DNA of 37,624 nucleotides from Planctomycetaceae bacterium (GCA_023260695.1 JALQUR010000370.1:1-37624); one strand, 5' to 3'. Numbered from the stretch's first letter, positions 1 to 9,506 are shown. The notes: generated by a model not told the origin, from the sequence alone. Numbers and translations are program-made.

Positions 1-2
1 TG

Positions 3-1088
3 CCGATGGGCCAGGGATTTGATTATCAGTATGGGCATTACGGCTGGGGGATCGACTACTACACAAAGACGATTGTTCACAACGCGCCAGCTCGCTTTGC
101 CGTATATGACTGGCACCGTAATCAGCAGCCCGTGAACGAACCGGGATATGCCACTGATCTGATTGCTGCGGAGGCTGAAAAACTGATTGCTGAGCGAAGC
201 GGGCAGCAGCAGCCGTTTTTTCTCTACCTTGCATTCAATGCAGTGCACGGACCGTTGAATCCTCCTCCGGGTTTCAACGGATCAGCTGACGAGTCGGGAG
301 CACTCCGGGGAGCGATGCTGACCAGTTTTGATGATGCGGTGGGACGCGTAATGAGAGCTCTGGATTCGGCTGGGGTGACAGAGAAGACTCTGCTGGTCTT
401 TGCCAACGACAATGGTCCGGTGCTGGAGGAGATGAGTCGCCCATATCGAGGCACGAAGAATACAACGTTTGAAGGGGGAGTTCGGCAGCCGGCTGTGATT
501 CGCTGGCCTGGACACACAAAGCCGGGAAGCATCAGGCACGGCATGTCGTTTATTGCGGACTTCTTTCCCACGTTCATTACTCTGGCTGGCGGCAGCCAGC
601 AACAGGAACGTGCGATTGATGGACTGGATATGACCGCATGCTGGTTCGGAGGTGGCGAGAGTCCTCGGAAGGAAATTGTCTTTGATGTTGCGGGAAGCGT
701 GAGGCTGCCAACACTCCGATCCGGTGATTTCAAGCTGATGGGTGATGCACTCTACAATATTCGCACGGATCCCGGGGAGCAGCAGGACATTGCCCGGAAG
801 CACCCGCATGTTGTTGCGAGGATGCACAGGCGCCTGCAGGTACTTGCTGCTGAGAGACCTCCGCTTGGCGACAAGCCGCTGCTGATGGATCCCCCGCTGC
901 CGTATGTTTATGGTGCAGACGAGCAGCAGGAGATTCCGCTCTGGTTAAGCAGTCATGTGGATGCGATCAGGGCCCTGCAGCCTCAGGAGTGGGCTCCTGG
1001 TGAGACTCCGTGGCCGAAAGCTCCTGAGGGGGCCAATGCTGCGAAGATGGACGGATTGAAGGACGAAGCAGCGAGCGGCAGGAAGTAG
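3..1088 (+). CDS. Sulfatase (arylsulfatase, S1 family), N-terminus outside window
   Basis: The reading frame is open to the left edge, so this is the C-terminal ~360 residues of a sulfatase of the alkaline phosphatase superfamily. The first visible residues (GFDYQYGHY...IDYYT, then DWHRN) match the region of arylsulfatase A/B-like enzymes that follows the active-site Cys. Also visible are FFLYLAFNAVHGP (conserved metal/sulfate-site His), FANDNGP (metal-binding Asp-Asn) and RPYRGTKNTTFEGG (conserved Lys and Gly-Gly), then a C-terminal subdomain. The formylglycine motif and signal peptide must lie outside the window. By family it hydrolyses sulfate esters, probably on polysaccharides; the substrate cannot be read. 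It ends 3 bp from the stop of the opposing sulfatase. Family call is strong; specificity is unknown. Confidence 0.93.
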   Translation, partial: PMGQGFDYQYGHYGWGIDYYTKTIVHNAPARFAVYDWHRNQQPVNEPGYATDLIAAEAEKLIAERSGQQQPFFLYLAFNAVHGPLNPPPGFNGSADESGALRGAMLTSFDDAVGRVMRALDSAGVTEKTLLVFANDNGPVLEEMSRPYRGTKNTTFEGGVRQPAVIRWPGHTKPGSIRHGMSFIADFFPTFITLAGGSQQQERAIDGLDMTACWFGGGESPRKEIVFDVAGSVRLPTLRSGDFKLMGDALYNIRTDPGEQQDIARKHPHVVARMHRRLQVLAAERPPLGDKPLLMDPPLPYVYGADEQQEIPLWLSSHVDAIRALQPQEWAPGETPWPKAPEGANAAKMDGLKDEAASGRK

Positions 1089-1091
1089 CGC

Positions 1092-2447
1092 CTAATTGTT
1101 CTCTGGGTAGAATCCTTCGCGAGTCTGCTCATTGATGACCTGCTGCAGCTTGTTGTAAATGGTTCGTTGAGCGTCCGTCAGCGAATCAGGATCCAGCGGC
1201 CGTTGTTCTTCGCGGTCAGTATCGACGTGGTAGAACTCTCCGGAGCGATACAGCTTGTAGTGCAGGTCGCGGGCAAATTCTCCGGCTGAGTGCTTACGGC
1301 CTCCGTCCGCAGGCTTGCCGTTGCGAAAATACCAGCAGTAGATCCACTCTCGTGGGGTTCCGGGTTTTCCCATCAGCTGCGGAAAGAAGCTGTGTCCGGT
1401 TACTGCTGAATCTGCACTCAGCGATGCGGTTGCGGCATCAGCGAGGGTCGGCAGAAAATCAGAGAAGTCGACCAGGTCAGCGTTAACGGAGGCTGGAGCG
1501 ATTCTGGCCGGCCAGCTGGCAATCAGCGTGTTTCTGGTTCCATTGTCCGTCATGTAGCTTTTGCCACCTCTCCAGCTGGCCCCGCGAAACTGCGACACAA
1601 TCGACTCGTACGATCCGTTATCTCCGGTGAACAGAATCAGCGTGTTGTCTCGGGCCCCGGCGTCGTCCAGTTGTTTCACGATCTTTCCCACGATGCCATC
1701 CACATAGTGCACCATGTCGCGAAAGAACTTTGCATTGGTCTTGTTGGCTCCCTTTTCAGTCGCATCGTCAACTCGAGCACGCGGGTTCCATTCTGCGGAA
1801 TCCGGAGTTGGCTCAAACGGCCAGTGCGGCAGGATCATGGGATAGTACAGGAAGAACGGCTGATCGCTGGCGGCGGAGCGTCGAATGAAGTCACAGCCGT
1901 AGTCGCTGACAAGATCGGGGCCGTACTCCCCGTTCTTAAAATCCTTTTCCTCGCCGTTGATCTCCAGACCTGGATTTGGATAGCGGTTGGGGCGTCGTGT
2001 CAGCTGCCAGAGACAGTATTCGTCAAAGCCAAACTTCGCAGGACCGTCAAAACCGCCCTGTAGCTGCCACTTGCCCACTACGCAGGTGCGGTAGCCGGCA
2101 TCGTGGAGCACATTTCCGATGGTGCGGGAATCCGGAGGCAGCAGTCCGAACTCCCGATAATTTCGACTGTTTGACAGGCCCGTCATAATCTTCACTCGTG
2201 ACGGTGTGCAGATGGGCTGGCTGAAACAGTTCTCAAAACGCATACCGCTGGCGGCCAGCTGGTCAAGATGCGGCGTCTGGTAGGTTTCACCGCCATTGGC
2301 ACCGACGCATTCGTAACCCATGTCGTCGGCCATGATGAGGATGATATTCGGGGCCCCGTCTGCTGCTGCCAAAGTCGATGCCATTGCAGACAGCGCGGAG
2401 AGCATGGATGGGAGAACACAGCGCAGAACAGGAAATTTACCGGGCAT
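1092..2447 (-). CDS. Sulfatase (S1 family), secreted, complete
   Basis: A 451-residue exported sulfatase that hydrolyses sulfate esters after Cys is converted to formylglycine. I start it at ATG 2447 (GAGAAG lies just upstream) rather than the GTG 12 bp further out, which has no ribosome-binding site. Residues 1-29 form a signal peptide ending near LAAAD. NIILIMADDMGY (34-45) carries the metal-binding Asp pair, and CTPSR (80-84) is the formylglycine signature with Cys80 as catalytic residue. Further on are HWPF, FTGDNGS (metal-binding Asp-Asn) and a Gly-Gly-Lys motif. No maturase (FGE) gene is in the window. It is convergent with the preceding sulfatase with only 3 bp between stops, so neither can have a private intergenic terminator. 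The substrate is not deducible; a sulfated polysaccharide is likely. Confidence 0.95.
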   Translation of the reverse strand: MPGKFPVLRCVLPSMLSALSAMASTLAAADGAPNIILIMADDMGYECVGANGGETYQTPHLDQLAASGMRFENCFSQPICTPSRVKIMTGLSNSRNYREFGLLPPDSRTIGNVLHDAGYRTCVVGKWQLQGGFDGPAKFGFDEYCLWQLTRRPNRYPNPGLEINGEEKDFKNGEYGPDLVSDYGCDFIRRSAASDQPFFLYYPMILPHWPFEPTPDSAEWNPRARVDDATEKGANKTNAKFFRDMVHYVDGIVGKIVKQLDDAGARDNTLILFTGDNGSYESIVSQFRGASWRGGKSYMTDNGTRNTLIASWPARIAPASVNADLVDFSDFLPTLADAATASLSADSAVTGHSFFPQLMGKPGTPREWIYCWYFRNGKPADGGRKHSAGEFARDLHYKLYRSGEFYHVDTDREEQRPLDPDSLTDAQRTIYNKLQQVINEQTREGFYPENN

Positions 2448-2649
2448 GAGTCTTCTCACAGCAGAATGAAGGATCCAGGGGTTTCATAGCAGGAGGCAGC
2501 AATTCTGGCAAAGGGATTGATGTGCAGACGCTGTGTGGATCGTAAGCCATCTGCGGCGTGGATCAGATGGGCGATTACCGAACTGCAAAATCAGTTCAGA
2601 CACCTTACACTGCAGGAGTCAGTTCACTGCGAGACTTCGGAGAGAGACA

Positions 2650-4281
2650 ATGGCTGTAGACGAGAACAACGGACTTGCCCTGCACTGGAAGATTCTGATC
2701 GCACTTGTAGCCGGCACGGTGATCGGTGTGCTGATCAACCCCGGAATGGTCCTGCTGCCAGATTCCAGTGCGGAGGTCTCTCTGCAGATCTCCGGTGATT
2801 CCGGCTCCGGAGTTTCAGTTGAAGTGATCGACGGCACCGGGCTGGAGTCGACGCTTCGTCGTTTTGACAGTTCGGAGCAGATGTCAGCTGCGTTCGACGG
2901 AGTGGGTCCGGAGCAGATCGGGGAAACGTCTGCAGCCACAATTTCCGTGACTGAACGCAGGTTACAGATTGTCGAAATGCTGAATGAGATCAGCATTGAC
3001 TATTCCCGCAGGCAGAACGGGATTTCGGTTTCGACGTCAATCAGTGTACGGCGCGCATCAGATCTGCCAGTGGCATGGCAGCAGATTCACAGTGTGCATG
3101 GCGGTGGCGTACGACGCCAGCTGACCGCTGCAGCGAAGTATCTGGGGGATCTGTTTCTGCGTCTGCTCAAGATGGTGACAGTGCCGCTGATCCTGACATC
3201 GTTGATTACCGGAATTGCCGGGCTTGGCAGCGCCGGGAATTTCGGCAGCATGTTTCGTCGGACGCTGAGCTACTATCTGCTGACCAGTGTCCTGGCAATC
3301 GCAACCGGAATTCTGATGGTAAATCTTGTGCGTCCTGGCATCGGGGCTGAATTGCCACACGGTACAGAGTCGGCGCCTGCGATGGAGAATCAGTCACTGA
3401 CCGGGATTCTGCTGGGACTGGTGGACAACATGATTCCCACCAATCCTGTTGCCGCAATTGCGAACAGCAGCTTTCTTTCGATCATCACGTTCAGCATCGT
3501 CTTTTCCATTTTTCTGGTCCGTGTCGGGGGTGAGCACGCCCGCAGGCTGCAGCAGATCTTCGAAGCGGGCTTCGAAGTGATGATGCGTCTCACGATGGCG
3601 ATCATCAGTCTGGCTCCATGGGGTGTCGCCTGCTTCATGATCTACGCCACCAGCAGTCAGGGTCTGCAGATCTTTCTGACTCTCAGCTGGTATATGCTGA
3701 CCGTGGCTGTTGCACTGCTGGTGCATGCGGCGGTGACGCTGCCGCTGCTGGTACGCGTGCTTGGTAAACGGTCTCCGCTCGAATTTGCTCGTGCAATGAG
3801 TCCTGCGCTGATGACCGCATTTTCAACGGCATCGTCCAACGGAACACTGCCGCTGACGATGACCTCTGTGGAACAGCGTGCGGGGGTGTCAAATCGGACA
3901 AGTTCCTTCGTGCTGCCGCTCGGAGCGACCATCAATATGGACGGAACGGCCCTGTATGAGGCTGTCGCGGTGTTGTTCATTGCCCAGGCGTACCGTGGCG
4001 ACCTGGCTCTGGCAGATCAGATTCTGGTGGCTGTCACTGCTCTGCTTGCCAGCGTTGGAGCAGCGGGAATACCGCATGCCGGACTGGTGATGATGGCGAT
4101 TGTGCTGCAGGCGGTAAACCTTCCCCTGGAGGCTCAGGGAGTGATCATTGCCGTGGACCGGGTGCTCGACATGGCACGCACCACAGTGAATGTCTGGAGT
4201 GATTCGTGTGGCTGTGCGATCATCGACGGACTGGCGGGGCAAACGGAGTCCGCCGACCGGCAATCTGCAGCCAACTCGTAG
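2650..4281 (+). CDS. Dicarboxylate/amino-acid:cation symporter (DAACS/SLC1 family) with large periplasmic insert
   Basis: A 543-residue secondary transporter of the glutamate:Na+/H+ symporter family. I chose ATG 2650 because GGAGAG sits 6 bp upstream; the frame extends to a GTG at 2533 but those 39 residues look non-coding. The first TM is about residues 13-35. A family-typical segment resumes at LFLRLLKMVTVPLIL (168-182). Between them lies a hydrophilic stretch (37-157) that normal members lack. The signatures are present: FSTASSNGTLPLT (391-403, HP1 serine-rich tip), INMDGT (428-433, TM7) and DMARTTVNV (507-515, TM8). Arg510 aligns with the Arg that binds the side-chain carboxylate in acidic amino-acid carriers (GltPh R397, EAAC1 R447), so glutamate, aspartate or a dicarboxylate is the likely substrate. 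The motifs resemble eukaryotic EAATs. No partner gene is evident nearby. Confidence 0.95.
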   Translation: MAVDENNGLALHWKILIALVAGTVIGVLINPGMVLLPDSSAEVSLQISGDSGSGVSVEVIDGTGLESTLRRFDSSEQMSAAFDGVGPEQIGETSAATISVTERRLQIVEMLNEISIDYSRRQNGISVSTSISVRRASDLPVAWQQIHSVHGGGVRRQLTAAAKYLGDLFLRLLKMVTVPLILTSLITGIAGLGSAGNFGSMFRRTLSYYLLTSVLAIATGILMVNLVRPGIGAELPHGTESAPAMENQSLTGILLGLVDNMIPTNPVAAIANSSFLSIITFSIVFSIFLVRVGGEHARRLQQIFEAGFEVMMRLTMAIISLAPWGVACFMIYATSSQGLQIFLTLSWYMLTVAVALLVHAAVTLPLLVRVLGKRSPLEFARAMSPALMTAFSTASSNGTLPLTMTSVEQRAGVSNRTSSFVLPLGATINMDGTALYEAVAVLFIAQAYRGDLALADQILVAVTALLASVGAAGIPHAGLVMMAIVLQAVNLPLEAQGVIIAVDRVLDMARTTVNVWSDSCGCAIIDGLAGQTESADRQSAANS

Positions 4282-4311
4282 CAGGTTTGCAGCCATGCTG
4301 TGCTGCAGGAG

Positions 4312-6807
4312 TTACCTTGGGGGTGGTGCATATCGCAGACGGAAAGAATCTGAGCTGATCAGTGCAACGACGACGGCTCGAAAGCTGCCATTGCTGTTCA
4401 CGTATGCGTTGTCGGCAGCAATCAGCGTGGGACTGTCCGCGAGGGTCTCATTGCGACCGAGGAAGAAGCGAAAGGCGTGGCGGATGATGGACTGCCGCAC
4501 CCGGTCGGACTGAGCCAGGCGATCGATCAGTTCAAATGGATCTTCCACCGGTCCGTCAAGGTCTTCGTCGTTCGTTCCTGACAAGCCGCCGGTGGTGTCG
4601 AGTGCTGCAGTTCTGAAGATGTCGGCTTCATTGCCCTGCCCCGCCTGCACCACGTTGTCCGGGTGTTCCAGCGGCTCTGATGTGCGATAGCGACCAAAGT
4701 CATCAAAGCACTCGAACGGATATCCGAGCGGATTCATGCGCTGATGACATTTCTGGCAGTGGCGATCACTGGTTGCCAGTTCAACGCGACCTCGAAGGGT
4801 CAGTTCTGCGTGATCCGGGATCTTTGCATCGACGGTAATGGGAATTTCCGGCACGGTTCCGGCCAGCAGTTTTTCCCGGATCCAGCGACCGCGGCGGATT
4901 GGGTCTGTCTGAAAATTACCGGAGTGTGCAACCAGCCAGGCAGGGTGTGTGAGGATTCCCTTGCGATTGCTGATCGCAAACGGTTGCTCGGTGGCATAGT
5001 CGAAGAGGGTTTCGTCGCTGTAGCGTGAATCCCGTCCGGGCATCTTTGCCAGACTGTAGATCGGTGAATGCCAATAATGATTCCCATGTGCCCAGGGGAA
5101 CGTGGTGAACGGAGTCACTCCGCGTCCGAAGGTATTCTCAAAGTGAGTCATCAGTCTTGTGAGGCTGTTGTCATGTCGTGCTTTACTTGGCCCTTCGACG
5201 CCGCGGCTGTCAATGTACTGACGCAGCAGTTGCTGGTGGGACTCCGCGACTCCCGCAGGATCTTCTTTCCAGTTTGTATCCCTGAGTGCTTCATAGACGA
5301 TTCGCCAGTCATTCACACGTTCCGTGCCGCGTTGGTTGTCGAGGTCGTGATAAAGGTAGTAGCGATCGGTTGTGAGCAGCCGCCGGAACACGTCGCGATC
5401 TGCTTCAACAATGTCCGCGACGACACGATCAGCTTCATTGATCAGATGGCCCGGGGTCTGGGTACTGCCTCGGTCAGGATTGATGTAGATCCCGCCGCTG
5501 CGTTTTGTGTCCTTAAAGACGCGCATTGCCATGGGATAACCAAAGAACTCACGGAAGAAGCGAATCATCCTCGGATGGGATGTGACGCGGGACTTCATGG
5601 ACTGCCGACCGCCATTGATCCCCGGATCGATGGATCCTTTGTAATAATCATTGTCAGAAAGCAATCGCTGTGCTTCGCGTGCGTAATCCGCAGCAGTGAC
5701 CAGCTTCCCGGTATCTGCGGCTGCAATCAGAGTCGCATCCGGGCGGCGATCTCCAAGAGCGTATGAGATGGCCCAGGCAGCCTCCCGGCCGGAGAGTGGA
5801 CGTCGAGCGTGCTCGTCAGGATCGCCGCTTCCGAACTCCAGACGGTAAAGGAACTCCGATTCCAGAATGACAGCAACCAGCATCTGCTGCAGCCCGGCCC
5901 TGTTTCCGGCAGCAGTTACGGCAGATCGCATCAGCTGCAGATAGCGCTGCTGTTCGTGTGGCTCAGGGGCTCGCGCCAGCACAAGGTTGAACTGTCGCTC
6001 AATGGCAGCAATCAGTTGTGCATCGTCGGGAATGGTCTGTGCCTGCAGAATTACAGTGAATTCAGACGGTGTGGCAGGTGGTGCCCAGCGATCACGCTGG
6101 TCCGGAAATACGCTGGCAGCATCCTCCCCTGCGGCAAGCCGTGCTCGAGCGATCTGTTTTTCTGAGATCCACTGGGCGTTCTTGAGCATTACCAGCAGGT
6201 GTCCCCCGCCCGGTGTGCGGATCGCGTAATCGCGGACTCCGGAGTGATCCGGAAGCAGAACCGGATTGGTGATCCCGTAGAAACCTGACTGCCGAAATCG
6301 CTCTCGCTCGTTTCCTTCGAGTTGAAACAGATCAATGACGCGTTCAGTGAAGATCCACGGGCTGATCAGCCAGCGGCGTGGGCTTGTGGCGGGATGATGA
6401 GATTCATCGGCCGTGAACAACTGTGTGTGGTCCACGTAGTTTCCATATGCCGGGAAGGGAAGCTTTTGATCCAGCTCTGATGACTCGTTTGCACGCAGAT
6501 ACCTGCGGAGCTGAGTGACAAGCAGTGCCAGATTCTCAGCCGGGACCGGCTCTGCTTCATCCGGGGGCATCAGACCGTAGAACAACTGATCCTGAATGCG
6601 ATTGAGCAGAGTGAGTTGCTCGGCTGGCGCCAGCGACTGCAGCTGATCGAATCGAACATCTGCTTTACTGTGGTTTCCTTCATGGCAGTCGCCACAGTGG
6701 TTTCTGAGCATCGTGACGACAGGTGCTGGGATTTCGTCAGCAATGGAATAGCCGGTGGCAGGCAGAGTCAGGAGAGACAGACAGCAATAGCAAAGCGTGC
6801 GAAGCAT
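4312..6807 (-). CDS. DUF1592/DUF1588/DUF1585-type planctomycete dihaem cytochrome (divergent)
   Basis: An exported protein of 831 residues. I start at ATG 6807, which opens a clear signal peptide (MLRTLCYCCLSLLTLPATG); an AAGGA lies 11 bp upstream, whereas the longer TTG start at 6849 adds a poor N-terminus. The first haem site is CGDCH (38-42), followed by the YGLMPP segment whose Met could be the axial ligand. The second is CQKCH (684-688) inside a DUF1588 signature (CHQRMNPLGYPFE..DDFGRYR), and the last ~80 residues are DUF1585-like. The N-terminal third does not show the DUF1587 pattern seen in the other three cytochromes here, so it belongs to another subgroup. It has no DUF1552 or DUF1501 partner adjacent. 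Biochemical role unknown; periplasmic or surface electron transfer coupled to polymer degradation is a guess. Confidence 0.88.
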   Translation of the reverse strand: MLRTLCYCCLSLLTLPATGYSIADEIPAPVVTMLRNHCGDCHEGNHSKADVRFDQLQSLAPAEQLTLLNRIQDQLFYGLMPPDEAEPVPAENLALLVTQLRRYLRANESSELDQKLPFPAYGNYVDHTQLFTADESHHPATSPRRWLISPWIFTERVIDLFQLEGNERERFRQSGFYGITNPVLLPDHSGVRDYAIRTPGGGHLLVMLKNAQWISEKQIARARLAAGEDAASVFPDQRDRWAPPATPSEFTVILQAQTIPDDAQLIAAIERQFNLVLARAPEPHEQQRYLQLMRSAVTAAGNRAGLQQMLVAVILESEFLYRLEFGSGDPDEHARRPLSGREAAWAISYALGDRRPDATLIAAADTGKLVTAADYAREAQRLLSDNDYYKGSIDPGINGGRQSMKSRVTSHPRMIRFFREFFGYPMAMRVFKDTKRSGGIYINPDRGSTQTPGHLINEADRVVADIVEADRDVFRRLLTTDRYYLYHDLDNQRGTERVNDWRIVYEALRDTNWKEDPAGVAESHQQLLRQYIDSRGVEGPSKARHDNSLTRLMTHFENTFGRGVTPFTTFPWAHGNHYWHSPIYSLAKMPGRDSRYSDETLFDYATEQPFAISNRKGILTHPAWLVAHSGNFQTDPIRRGRWIREKLLAGTVPEIPITVDAKIPDHAELTLRGRVELATSDRHCQKCHQRMNPLGYPFECFDDFGRYRTSEPLEHPDNVVQAGQGNEADIFRTAALDTTGGLSGTNDEDLDGPVEDPFELIDRLAQSDRVRQSIIRHAFRFFLGRNETLADSPTLIAADNAYVNSNGSFRAVVVALISSDSFRLRYAPPPR

Positions 6808-6863
6808 CGGCTGCAGGATCCTTTGTTCACGAACGTCGCATCTGGTCAATTCAGGTATGCGGA

Positions 6864-6893
6864 AAGGCTGCGGGAAGTGAACCCCGCAGCCTT
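6864..6893 (-). terminator. Hairpin terminator after the PVC-type haem protein gene
   Basis: A perfect 11-bp GC-rich inverted repeat (6864-6874 with 6883-6893, 8-nt loop) lies 37 bp beyond the stop of the leftward gene ending at 6930. On the minus strand the stem is followed by only three T residues, so it is a weak intrinsic terminator by the textbook rule. It separates the PVC-type haem gene from the next leftward cytochrome gene. Confidence 0.6.
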
Positions 6894-6929
6894 CGCAGAG
6901 AGATTTCCTGCTGAGCAGACCGTGGCCGA

Positions 6930-9506
6930 TCAGCGACTGCTGAACATCTGGTGGTCTGCATCGCCTCCGCTGATCAGGTATGCCGTCAGGTCAAGAATCT
7001 CATCCTCGGTCATGCGATTGAGCAGACCGGCTGGCATGGGCGAGGTCTTTGACACGAACAGCTCTTCAATCTTCGAGCGGTCGATATTCACACGCTGGTT
7101 GGGATCCGTCAGGTCTGTGTTCAGGGTCAGCCGGTCTCCATTGAGGTTCACCACGACACCGTTGTGCACCAGTCCATCGTCGGTGACGACAGTGATCGCC
7201 GCGAACTGTTCATTGATCACCTTACTGGGGTTGACGACCTGATCGAGCAGATCCTTGACGGAATAGCGGCGTCCTGCTGTTGTCAGGTCGGGACCGTTCA
7301 TACCACCCTGGTTATTGAAACGATGGCAGGCGTAACAACCGGCCGCAGTAAACATCTTCTGACCGTTGTCAAAGTTGCGGTGCTGCATCCCTGTTGCGGT
7401 CACCGCAGCAAGTTCGTCGAGGCTCCATTCGTGCATCTGTCGTCCTTCGAACACCTTGCCAAGGTTCTCAAGGACCGACTTGCGCTCCGGCTTTTTGTCC
7501 AGAACGGCTGCGAGTTCGCTCTTCTGCTGATCATTCAGTGAAGCGACTGCGTCATTACGAATGAACTCAATGAACTTCTCGAAGCTGGCTCCGCCAGCAT
7601 AGCTTGCTGCCGTCAGGAACCATTCGAAGTACTGCGTGTGCAGCTCTGGTGTCCAGCCCTCCTTGAGGAACCGGATTGAGCGTGCATACTGCATTTGTTC
7701 TTCCTGTGTCGGAACACTCTGAATCAATGCGAGTGTCTTTTCCGCGACGGAGGGTGACTGCAGGAAGGCAAGCGTTTCGCAGAGCAGCCAGTTTTTCTCA
7801 GGTGAGCTGGCCGGGAAGAGCGGATCCAGTTTCTCGATGAGCGCCTGTCGCTGACCTTCCGACGGTGTTCCGAAACGGCTCAGTACGAGCTGAATCGTTC
7901 GCTGCAGAGCGAGTTCTGCGTCGTCATCGAGGGTGGCGACATCGACCTGCAGCAGCGAGTCAATGATGCGGCCGCGAAGATCTTCATTCACTGGAGGCGA
8001 ATCGGGCTTACGGTGCTGAGGGCAGATCCCTGTGACACGAGCGAGTGCCAGCAGAGCGTAAGTACGAACGGCTCCGTGTGGTTCGCCAAGTGCCTTGTCC
8101 TGCCATGTTTCAACCGGCTGGTGTTCAATTGCGGTTCTTGCTGCAGAGCGGATGTAGCGATCAGAATTACTCAGGTCGCCCCACGCATCTGCAACGGCAT
8201 TCGCATCCGTTCGTCCATGATACGCTTCAAGTTCATGCCGTCGGTCACGGGCAGTGTTGCCAGCCACGACTGGCGCGGAGGGTGCCGTGTCTTCCGGGCC
8301 AGTGTAGCGAACGCGATAAAGGCCGGACTGCACGCGGCGTCCGCCGATGGTGAAGTACATCGATCCGTCACCGGGATGGATAATTGCGTCGGTGATGGGC
8401 AGTGGAGCACCGGTCAGAAACTCTTCGCGAGTCGCCTTGTAACCTGCACCGTCCTGCTCCAGATGAACGGCGTAAACCCTGCCCCAGCTCCAGTCGAGCG
8501 CATACAGGGCATCCTGGTATCTGGCGGGGAATTTTGCACCATATCCAAAGGTCACACCAGTGGGTGATCCCGGCCCGATATCCACAACTCCGGGCAGGTT
8601 GTCTTCATAGAATGGCGGTCGCTTTCCAGCACCGTTTCTCCAGCCGAATTCCGCCCCACTGACGACCTGGCAGATTCGGGTCGCTCTGTACCACGGCGTG
8701 TTGAAGTCGTATTCCATGTCAGCATCGTAGGTGAAGAGTTCACCATCATGATTGAATGCTGCATCAAAGATATTGCGAAAGCCGGATGCATACGCCTCGA
8801 AGTTCTTCCCTTCGGGGTCAACGCGGTAAACGATTCCACCAGGAGCAAGAACGCCGCGATTGTGACCGCGACCGTCGGGCATGCTGGGCAGCAGGTGATC
8901 TTCCCCCCAGACCTGTCGTACAGGCGAGGTTGCAGCAAGCTGCGGTGGTGCGGTGTTGTTGCCTGTAATCAGGAAAAGTGATTTTCCGTCTGGTGCAGGG
9001 ACAACCGCGTGCACCCCGTGGTCGCCGCGGGAATTGACGTTGCGGAGCTGTTCCACATGGTCCAGCATGTCATCACCATCACTGTCCGTGATGCGGTAAA
9101 GACCGGATTCCATCTTCTGCTCATAGTCGTTGACACCCACGTACAGGGCGCCGAATGCCCAGACCATCCCATTGACGGCCCGAATCGGCGCCGGGACGGG
9201 CTGAATATCGGACTCGCTGAGTGTTTCGCCGACTGCTGGCGGAGTGATCCGGTAGAGTCCTCCAAATTGATCACTCACCAGCAGCCTGCCTTTGTCATCG
9301 GTGCAGAGATTCACCCATGAACCGTGCTTATCGGCCGGTACGGAATAGAGCAGTTCAGCTTCAAATCCTTCGCGGGTCCAGATTCGATCGACGGGTGTGG
9401 CTGAATTCCCAGTACCCTGTGCAAGGATGGTTGCCGTGTGGCAGACCAGAAGGGACCAGGTGATGGTGAACAATGAGCATCGCAACAGTTTTGGAACACA
9501 TGTCAT
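6930..9506 (-). CDS. PVC-type haem-binding dehydrogenase-like protein (beta-propeller, HEAT-like region, C-terminal cytochrome c)
   Basis: An 858-residue exported protein of the planctomycete 'putative membrane-bound dehydrogenase / PVC-type haem-binding CxxCH' family. ATG 9506 is preferred: a GAGG lies 9 bp upstream and it opens a signal peptide ending ...TILAQG. The longer GTG start at 9572 would run into an inverted repeat. Residues ~45-430 look like a sorbosone/glucose-dehydrogenase-type propeller (repeated DGRLLVSDQ, NGMVWAFGALYVG, GVHAVVPAPDGKSLF, GSMYFTIGGRR). A helical ~450-700 region follows. The C-terminal cytochrome c domain has CYACH (724-728) and a probable axial Met824 in SPMPAGLL. 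By family it is a periplasmic or surface oxidoreductase, substrate unknown, perhaps a sugar. Whether a PQQ-like cofactor is bound cannot be told from sequence. Confidence 0.9.
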   Translation of the reverse strand: MTCVPKLLRCSLFTITWSLLVCHTATILAQGTGNSATPVDRIWTREGFEAELLYSVPADKHGSWVNLCTDDKGRLLVSDQFGGLYRITPPAVGETLSESDIQPVPAPIRAVNGMVWAFGALYVGVNDYEQKMESGLYRITDSDGDDMLDHVEQLRNVNSRGDHGVHAVVPAPDGKSLFLITGNNTAPPQLAATSPVRQVWGEDHLLPSMPDGRGHNRGVLAPGGIVYRVDPEGKNFEAYASGFRNIFDAAFNHDGELFTYDADMEYDFNTPWYRATRICQVVSGAEFGWRNGAGKRPPFYEDNLPGVVDIGPGSPTGVTFGYGAKFPARYQDALYALDWSWGRVYAVHLEQDGAGYKATREEFLTGAPLPITDAIIHPGDGSMYFTIGGRRVQSGLYRVRYTGPEDTAPSAPVVAGNTARDRRHELEAYHGRTDANAVADAWGDLSNSDRYIRSAARTAIEHQPVETWQDKALGEPHGAVRTYALLALARVTGICPQHRKPDSPPVNEDLRGRIIDSLLQVDVATLDDDAELALQRTIQLVLSRFGTPSEGQRQALIEKLDPLFPASSPEKNWLLCETLAFLQSPSVAEKTLALIQSVPTQEEQMQYARSIRFLKEGWTPELHTQYFEWFLTAASYAGGASFEKFIEFIRNDAVASLNDQQKSELAAVLDKKPERKSVLENLGKVFEGRQMHEWSLDELAAVTATGMQHRNFDNGQKMFTAAGCYACHRFNNQGGMNGPDLTTAGRRYSVKDLLDQVVNPSKVINEQFAAITVVTDDGLVHNGVVVNLNGDRLTLNTDLTDPNQRVNIDRSKIEELFVSKTSPMPAGLLNRMTEDEILDLTAYLISGGDADHQMFSSR

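Noticed and set aside
2533-2649. GTG start extending the symporter by 39 residues
   Set aside because: No ribosome-binding site and unlike the family's N-terminus; ATG 2650 has GGAGAG at good spacing.
5068-5766. 232-codon plus-strand frame opposite the DUF1588-type cytochrome
   Set aside because: Shadow of a gene with two haem motifs; no recognisable domain.
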